Shown: in pieces, positions 13,941 to 16,591 of the stretch
Position numbering within the stretch: position 1 is the stretch's first letter
How the letters are laid out: every line of letters begins with the position of its first letter
Assembly (NCBI GenBank): GCA_012026715.1
Contig: VEPB01000317.1
Span: 1-16,591, forward strand
Source of the DNA: Methylococcaceae bacterium
GTDB taxonomy: Bacteria; Pseudomonadota; Gammaproteobacteria; Methylococcales; Methylococcaceae
Length of the DNA: 16,591 bases
Direction: 5' to 3'
Program-made: the position numbers and the translations under genes
Notes under the pieces: generated by a model
The model's database searches: none
Seen by the model: the letters and a program-made list of their open reading frames with translations, nothing else
Told to the model about the DNA's origin: nothing

Positions 13941-14768
13941 ATGAGTCTGTCACGCCTCGGATTGAGCGATCTTCCCATCGACATTCCCCTACCCTACCCG
14001 ATCTTTGCCAAATCGGGCCTGATGTTGCTACCCAAAGGCGGGATGATCGCAGCTCGCGATGCCGAAGCGTTGGTCAATGCAGGCGTCTACCGGCGACGTT
14101 ATGGACGACAGCAAGGTCGTTCCGAACCGACCGAACAAAAAATGGCCATTCCGGGGCTTTCCCTCCCCGTGGAAAACGTCCACCTCAAGCTCAAGGAGGA
14201 AGGCTCAAGCGACCGCATCAGCGTCCCGGCTGAATTCTTGGGGCTCATCCCCGGTAACAGCCTCATCGTCAGCCAACCGCTGAGGGCCGGTCGGCTGATC
14301 AATCTGGGCGTGGGCCAGAGACTCACCGTACACATGCTGGTGCGCAAGCACATCCATGCGTTTCCCTCGGAAATCCTATGCATGTACAAGTTCCCGATTC
14401 CCTATCTGCATCTGAGCTATCCGGACGGCATCGAAAGCTCCGTCGTTCGAACGGCAGCCCGTATCAACGTGAGCCTGTTGGCGGTCGTCCAGGCTTCTGA
14501 GCACCCCATCCCCGCCTCGATTTCAAATCTGTCCGGGAACGGCATGGCGATCCTCTGCGAGCACTCCTTGGGCGAAATCGGCGATCGCATTTCTCTGGGC
14601 TTCACGCTGCCGATCATCGACCGTCCCTGCCACATCGAGACGGTCGCCATCCTCCGCAACATGACGTTGATGAAAGCCCAAAAGGTCTACCAGTTCGGGC
14701 TGCAGCTCGACGAATTAAACCCGGAACAGCGGGTGCTCATCGAGGCGTTCATTTACCATCAGGTGTGA
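13941..14768 (+). CDS. YcgR-like PilZ-domain c-di-GMP receptor with an extra N-terminal segment
   Basis: A 275-residue soluble protein in three parts. Residues about 8-50 (DIPLPYPIFAKSGLMLLPKG, then an Ala-rich helix ending NAGVY) resemble the short beta-alpha segment found at the N-terminus of some HD-GYP and other c-di-GMP proteins. Residues about 75-160 look like the YcgR-type N-terminal barrel (HLKLKEEGSSDRISVPAEFL onward). The C-terminal PilZ domain starts near 165, with RTAAR (170-174) and NLSGNG (196-201), both canonical c-di-GMP contacts. YcgR proteins bind c-di-GMP and brake flagellar motors, but this architecture also serves other outputs; no flagellar gene is in the window. No clear Shine-Dalgarno precedes ATG 13941. 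The gap from the DUF1249 gene is 139 bp, and it converges with the thioredoxin-domain gene 39 bp downstream. Confidence 0.85.
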   Translation: MSLSRLGLSDLPIDIPLPYPIFAKSGLMLLPKGGMIAARDAEALVNAGVYRRRYGRQQGRSEPTEQKMAIPGLSLPVENVHLKLKEEGSSDRISVPAEFLGLIPGNSLIVSQPLRAGRLINLGVGQRLTVHMLVRKHIHAFPSEILCMYKFPIPYLHLSYPDGIESSVVRTAARINVSLLAVVQASEHPIPASISNLSGNGMAILCEHSLGEIGDRISLGFTLPIIDRPCHIETVAILRNMTLMKAQKVYQFGLQLDELNPEQRVLIEAFIYHQV

Positions 14769-14807
14769 TCCGTTGGGTGGTGCGAACCGCGGCGGAGCGA
14801 GCCCGAT

Positions 14808-16591
14808 CTAGCCGCCATCGGTGCAGCCATCACCCTGCGTGCGTTCGATGAATAGTTTGAACTCCTGAAAACAGGCGACGGGCGGTAGACAGCGGGTGCT
14901 GTCACAGACCAGGGCGGCGACCGGCAAATCGGTGTTCCACTGGCTCAGCGGCTCCGGCAAACTGCCGGCTCCGCTCGGAATTGCCAGGCACAACAAGGCC
15001 GGATCGTAGACCGAATGGACCAACGCAACCCAAGGCTCCATGGCCTCCGGCTGACCGCGGATCACCACGGTGCGGACGCCGCGCAGATGCAACTGCAGCG
15101 CCCGCAGCAAGGCTGCGTGTCCCAGGGGATAGTCAGCGAGAGCGGGAACGGCGTAGGCCAGGGTTCTCTCGGCGGCTTCCAGGTAGCGCCGCTCGCCCAG
15201 CAAATGGCCGAGCCGGATCAATGCGGACGCCGCCACCCCGCAGCCGGCCGGCATGGATTCGTCAGCCAAGGCCTTGGGCCGGTGTATCAACGGTTCGTGG
15301 TCATGGGCGGTGAAATAGAAACCGCCAACGCCGCGGTCGTAGAACCGCTCCAGCAATGTGTCAGCTAACACGCGGGCCCACTCCAGCGTGGAACTCGACC
15401 AGCGGCTTTGAATCAGGTCGAGGCAGGCATCCAGCAGAAAGGCGTGATCATCCAGATAGGCCGGGAACTTGGCTTGCCCATCCTTGTAGGCGGCCAGCAA
15501 GCGACCGTCCTGCCACAGCCGTTGTTGCAACGAGGTCAAGGCCCGTTCGGCGGAGTCGATGAAGTCGGATCGCCGGAAGATCCGACCGGCCAGCGCCATA
15601 CCCTGGACCATCAGGGCATTCCACGAAGTCAGAATCTTGCCGTCACGGCCCGGTCGGACCCGCAACTCCCGCGCGCCCAACAACTTGGCCTTGGCACAAG
15701 CCAGCAACTCCCGGGCCGCCGCCGGCTCCAGGCCGAGCGATCCGGCAACCGCTTCCGGCTCTGCCTTCCGCTGCAAGTGCCACCTTCCCTCGAAGTTGGG
15801 ACTGTCGTCCAGTCCGAGGCAGGCCGAGGCCACACGGAATTCCGGGCCGCTCAGCACGTCCCGCACCTCATCCCGGCGCCACAGGTAAAACCGCCCCTCT
15901 TCGCCTTCCGAATCGGCATCCAGGCTGGCGTAGAATCCACCCTCCCTCGACTGCATCTCCCGCATCACCCAGTCACCGGTCTCTTCGGCAACCTCGAGGA
16001 ACAGCGCCGTACCGGTAAGCTGCCAGGCCTGCGCAGCGAAGCCCAGCAGAGGCCCGTTGTCGTACAGCATCTTCTCGAAGTGGGGAATCTCCCACCAGCC
16101 GTCCACCGAATAGCGGTAGAAGCCGCCGCCGACGTGATCGTAGAGGCCGCCTCGCGCCATCTGTTCCAGACTGAAACAAGCCATGTGCCGCAGATCCGAT
16201 CTAGTGCGCCCACCGCCGTGCCAACGCTCCAGCAGATATTGCAGGGCACTGGTGTGGGGAAACTTGGGTGCACCGCCGAAGCCCCCGTGCTCCCGGTCAA
16301 AATGCCGGGCCATGGCCCGGTCGGCTTCCTCCAGCAAGGACAGCGACAGGGTCAATCCCTCTCCCGATCCCTGGCGCTTCGCCATTCCGTCCAGGTAGTC
16401 CTGCAGCGCGGTGTTGTGGCTCTCCAGCTCGCTCTTCTTGGCATGGTAGTAAGCGGCGGCCTGTTCCAGCACATGACCGAAGGCTGGAAGGTTATGGGAA
16501 GGCCTGGGCGGGAAATAGGTGCCGGTGAAAAACGGCAGCTGGTTGTGCGGGTTCAGAAATACCGTCAGCGGCCAGCCGCCGGAACGCCGGC
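14808..16591 (-). CDS. Thioredoxin-domain / DUF255 protein (YyaL/spermatogenesis-associated 20 type), N-terminus outside window
   Basis: The minus-strand frame is open to the window edge: beyond the GTG at 16472 it continues upstream for 39 more residues reading SGGWPLTVFLNPHNQLPFF and TGTYFPPRPS, the end of the family's thioredoxin-like domain. The true start is therefore beyond 16591, and the usual CHWCHVM redox motif is not visible. The 593 residues present include GGFGGAPKFPH, GGLYDHVGGGFYRYSVDGWW, PHFEKMLYDN, FYASLDADSEGEEGRFYLW, SWNALMVQGMA, YLDDHAFLLDACLDL and MPAGCGVAASALIRLG, all signatures of the alpha/alpha-barrel part, which resembles N-acylglucosamine 2-epimerases. The family is usually near 680 residues, so roughly 90 are missing. 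The tail carries a Cys pair, CDSTRC, which is common at this position. Function is not established; no signal peptide can be judged. It converges with the YcgR-like gene. Confidence 0.95.
   Translation of the reverse strand, partial: RRSGGWPLTVFLNPHNQLPFFTGTYFPPRPSHNLPAFGHVLEQAAAYYHAKKSELESHNTALQDYLDGMAKRQGSGEGLTLSLSLLEEADRAMARHFDREHGGFGGAPKFPHTSALQYLLERWHGGGRTRSDLRHMACFSLEQMARGGLYDHVGGGFYRYSVDGWWEIPHFEKMLYDNGPLLGFAAQAWQLTGTALFLEVAEETGDWVMREMQSREGGFYASLDADSEGEEGRFYLWRRDEVRDVLSGPEFRVASACLGLDDSPNFEGRWHLQRKAEPEAVAGSLGLEPAAARELLACAKAKLLGARELRVRPGRDGKILTSWNALMVQGMALAGRIFRRSDFIDSAERALTSLQQRLWQDGRLLAAYKDGQAKFPAYLDDHAFLLDACLDLIQSRWSSSTLEWARVLADTLLERFYDRGVGGFYFTAHDHEPLIHRPKALADESMPAGCGVAASALIRLGHLLGERRYLEAAERTLAYAVPALADYPLGHAALLRALQLHLRGVRTVVIRGQPEAMEPWVALVHSVYDPALLCLAIPSGAGSLPEPLSQWNTDLPVAALVCDSTRCLPPVACFQEFKLFIERTQGDGCTDGG

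Noticed and set aside
13715..13984. Minus-strand frame of 89 codons between the DUF1249 and YcgR-like genes
   Set aside because: Antisense to the ends of both genes and without a recognisable domain.

Overview
The window looks like a chromosomal segment of a GC-rich gammaproteobacterium. HrpA, IspD/IspF, the QueD-type protein and a DUF1249 (YqiB-like) protein all have a gammaproteobacterial flavour, and the mix of a MauG/MbnH-like di-heme cytochrome with many PilZ proteins would fit a methanotroph of the Methylococcaceae or a relative. That placement is inference from gene content; no 16S or methane-oxidation gene is present.

Layout. Positions 1-1141 hold the end of ispD (5' end outside the window) and ispF, overlapping by 13 bp: two steps of the MEP isoprenoid pathway. 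Positions 1248-2345 encode a class III nucleotide cyclase fused to a C-terminal PilZ domain. A stretch of about 720 bp with no convincing gene follows, then a small helical hypothetical protein (3067-3369). The minus-strand block 3432-7859 holds the large RNA helicase gene hrpA and, upstream of it, a small secreted protein. hrpA carries a 44-bp imperfect palindrome resembling a dispersed intergenic repeat, read in frame as protein.

A good sigma70-type promoter at 7968-7996 points toward a di-heme cytochrome c peroxidase/MauG-family gene (8365-9636), leaving a leader of about 360 nt. The gene is closed by a hairpin. On the minus strand, 9730-11655 holds a GT41 (SPINDLY/OGT-type) glycosyltransferase without TPR repeats, flanked by two small cysteine-rich ORFs that share the same cysteine spacing. 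Around it the sequence looks less GC-rich and gene-poor, suggesting an accessory or rearranged patch.

Positions 12262-14768 are plus-strand housekeeping and signalling genes: a single-domain PilZ protein with a strong hairpin after it, queD, a DUF1249 gene and a YcgR-like PilZ protein. The window ends in a convergent thioredoxin-domain/DUF255 (YyaL-like) gene whose N-terminal part lies beyond position 16591.

Shared themes: three separate PilZ-domain proteins lie within 13 kb, one fused to a cyclase that has the Lys/Thr substrate-recognition pair of class IIIb enzymes. This hints at a point where cAMP and c-di-GMP signals meet. No tRNA, rRNA, CRISPR array, intact insertion sequence or phage module was seen.
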